A stretch of DNA of 6,406 nucleotides from Caryophanales bacterium UBA6448. GTDB lineage: Bacteria; Bacillota_I; Bacilli_A; RF39; UBA660. A program made the translations under genes and the position numbers. Below, in pieces: positions 5,711 to 6,406 of this stretch. The stretch covers positions 1-6,406 of the forward strand of contig DJOC01000084.1 of NCBI GenBank assembly GCA_002439555.1, written 5' to 3'. The notes below the pieces were generated by a model. It made no database searches. It had not been told where the DNA came from and saw only the letters and a list, made by a program, of their open reading frames with translations. Positions within the stretch are counted from its first letter, which is position 1. Each line of letters begins with the position of its first letter.

Positions 5711-6359
5711 CATATAAAAATATTGAGAAAAAGAACAATATACTTGCCGCTAAAACAAAAAAATGGAAAATTGAATGCATATATTTTTTCTTTTTACCTA
5801 CTCCGTAAAATATCGCACCAATAGTATAAATAACTCCTGCACTAATCATTAAATAAATACCCGCTATGTCAATACTTTTTACTAATGCTTTAAAGGTGAA
5901 TATAATCATCCAACCCATTACTAAATAAAGAAACATTGAAAATTTTTTATATTTATTTAAATTTATAGAATTTAAAGTTATACCAAGGATTGCACATCCC
6001 CATATAACGCCAAAGACTGTCCATCCTAAAGCCTTAGGAAGAGAAACTAATGCATAAGGTGTATAAGTTCCTGCTATAAGTAAAAAGATTGAATCGTGAT
6101 CTAATATTCTAAAAACCCTTTTTGCATTATTAGGCTTAAATGAATGATATAATGTTGACATTGTATATAAAATAATAGAACAAGTTCCATAAATAACAGA
6201 ACTTACTACCGCATAAACATTATGATGAATTGCACTAAAAACAGTGCACAAAACAAGTGCAGCAATCGAAAGAAGGCATCCTACTCCGTGACTTATCGCC
6301 GATAATAGTTCCTCACATAAATTATACTTAGGTATTTCAATTTTATCTTTTAATTTCAT
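5703..6359 (-). CDS. hlyIII: Hemolysin III / PAQR family seven-helix membrane protein
   Basis: The 218-aa protein matches the bacterial hemolysin III (YqfA/TrhA) branch of the PAQR superfamily in length and motifs. It has N-terminal EELLSAISHGVG (E16, E17, S20, H24), STLYHSF (S68, H72), LDHDSIFLLIAGTYTP (D87-D89 and the following GTYTP), and HSIFHF (H195, H199) near the end. The Ser, Asp and two late His match the metal site seen in PAQR proteins. About seven hydrophobic segments are visible, near 23-44, 48-70, 89-107, 112-130, 140-158, 164-186 and 194-217. Bacterial members have been linked to membrane lipid or fluidity homeostasis; the name 'hemolysin' is historical and toxicity should not be assumed. 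It is a single-gene unit with its own terminator. No SD precedes the ATG, and the best promoter places transcription start on the ATG itself. Confidence 0.92.
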   Translation of the reverse strand: MKLKDKIEIPKYNLCEELLSAISHGVGCLLSIAALVLCTVFSAIHHNVYAVVSSVIYGTCSIILYTMSTLYHSFKPNNAKRVFRILDHDSIFLLIAGTYTPYALVSLPKALGWTVFGVIWGCAILGITLNSINLNKYKKFSMFLYLVMGWMIIFTFKALVKSIDIAGIYLMISAGVIYTIGAIFYGVGKKKKYMHSIFHFFVLAASILFFFSIFLYVI

Positions 6360-6365
6360 ATATAA

Positions 6366-6394
6366 ATCATACCATAAATATTATTATTTTTAAA
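6366..6394 (-). promoter_or_regulatory. Extended -10 promoter of the hemolysin III family gene
   Basis: On the minus strand TTTAAA (6394-6389, weak -35), a 17-bp spacer ending in TGG, and TATGAT (6371-6366), i.e. an extended -10. Counting 7 nt from the -10 end puts +1 on the A of the ATG at 6359. The sequence upstream runs out at the window edge, so a more distant promoter cannot be excluded. Confidence 0.55.
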
Positions 6395-6406
6395 CGACAA
6401 ATATGT

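Overview
The window is strongly AT-rich, low-GC Gram-positive (Bacillota) chromosomal DNA. It carries RNase J, RNase Y, ScpA and a hemolysin III family protein. Shine-Dalgarno sites are AGGAGG-like, promoters are sigma-A-like with 17-bp spacers, and the standard genetic code is used (Trp is TGG in the genes, no internal TGA). The AT bias, short intergenic regions and gene set fit a Bacilli lineage near the small-genome uncultured gut groups (RF39-like). That placement is inference.

Layout, left to right. (1) A minus-strand operon leaves the left edge: a 311-aa single-pass membrane protein of unknown function, starting at TTG behind a near-perfect SD, then 11 nt later the start of scpA (chromosome condensation), cut by the window edge. 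(2) A divergent promoter pair around 1192-1257 drives that operon leftwards and an elongator tRNA-Met (CAT, CCA encoded) rightwards, followed by a GAAA-tetraloop terminator. (3) About 400 bp (1401-1798) hold no intact gene, only palindromes, a short reading frame resembling the first helices of an XRE-type DNA-binding domain, and a terminator-like hairpin. It looks like the relic of a lost or inserted gene beside a tRNA. (4) An RNase J gene on the plus strand with its own extended -10 promoter. (5) A bidirectional terminator, then, convergent on the minus strand, a stand-alone JAMM/MPN metallopeptidase gene lying 26 nt downstream of rny (RNase Y) and probably co-transcribed with it. (6) Separated by a strong terminator, a hemolysin III/PAQR family membrane protein on the minus strand, whose best promoter predicts a leaderless mRNA.

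Functionally the centre of the window is an RNA-decay neighbourhood: RNase J (5'-3' exonuclease and endonuclease) and membrane-anchored RNase Y (endonuclease) sit in convergent units separated only by the JAMM gene. JAMM enzymes typically cleave isopeptide or C-terminal bonds of ubiquitin-like proteins, or related amide bonds. No ubiquitin-like protein, E1 or E2 is visible here, so the link with RNase Y is the most unusual point of the window. No CRISPR array, intact mobile element, rRNA or phage gene was seen.
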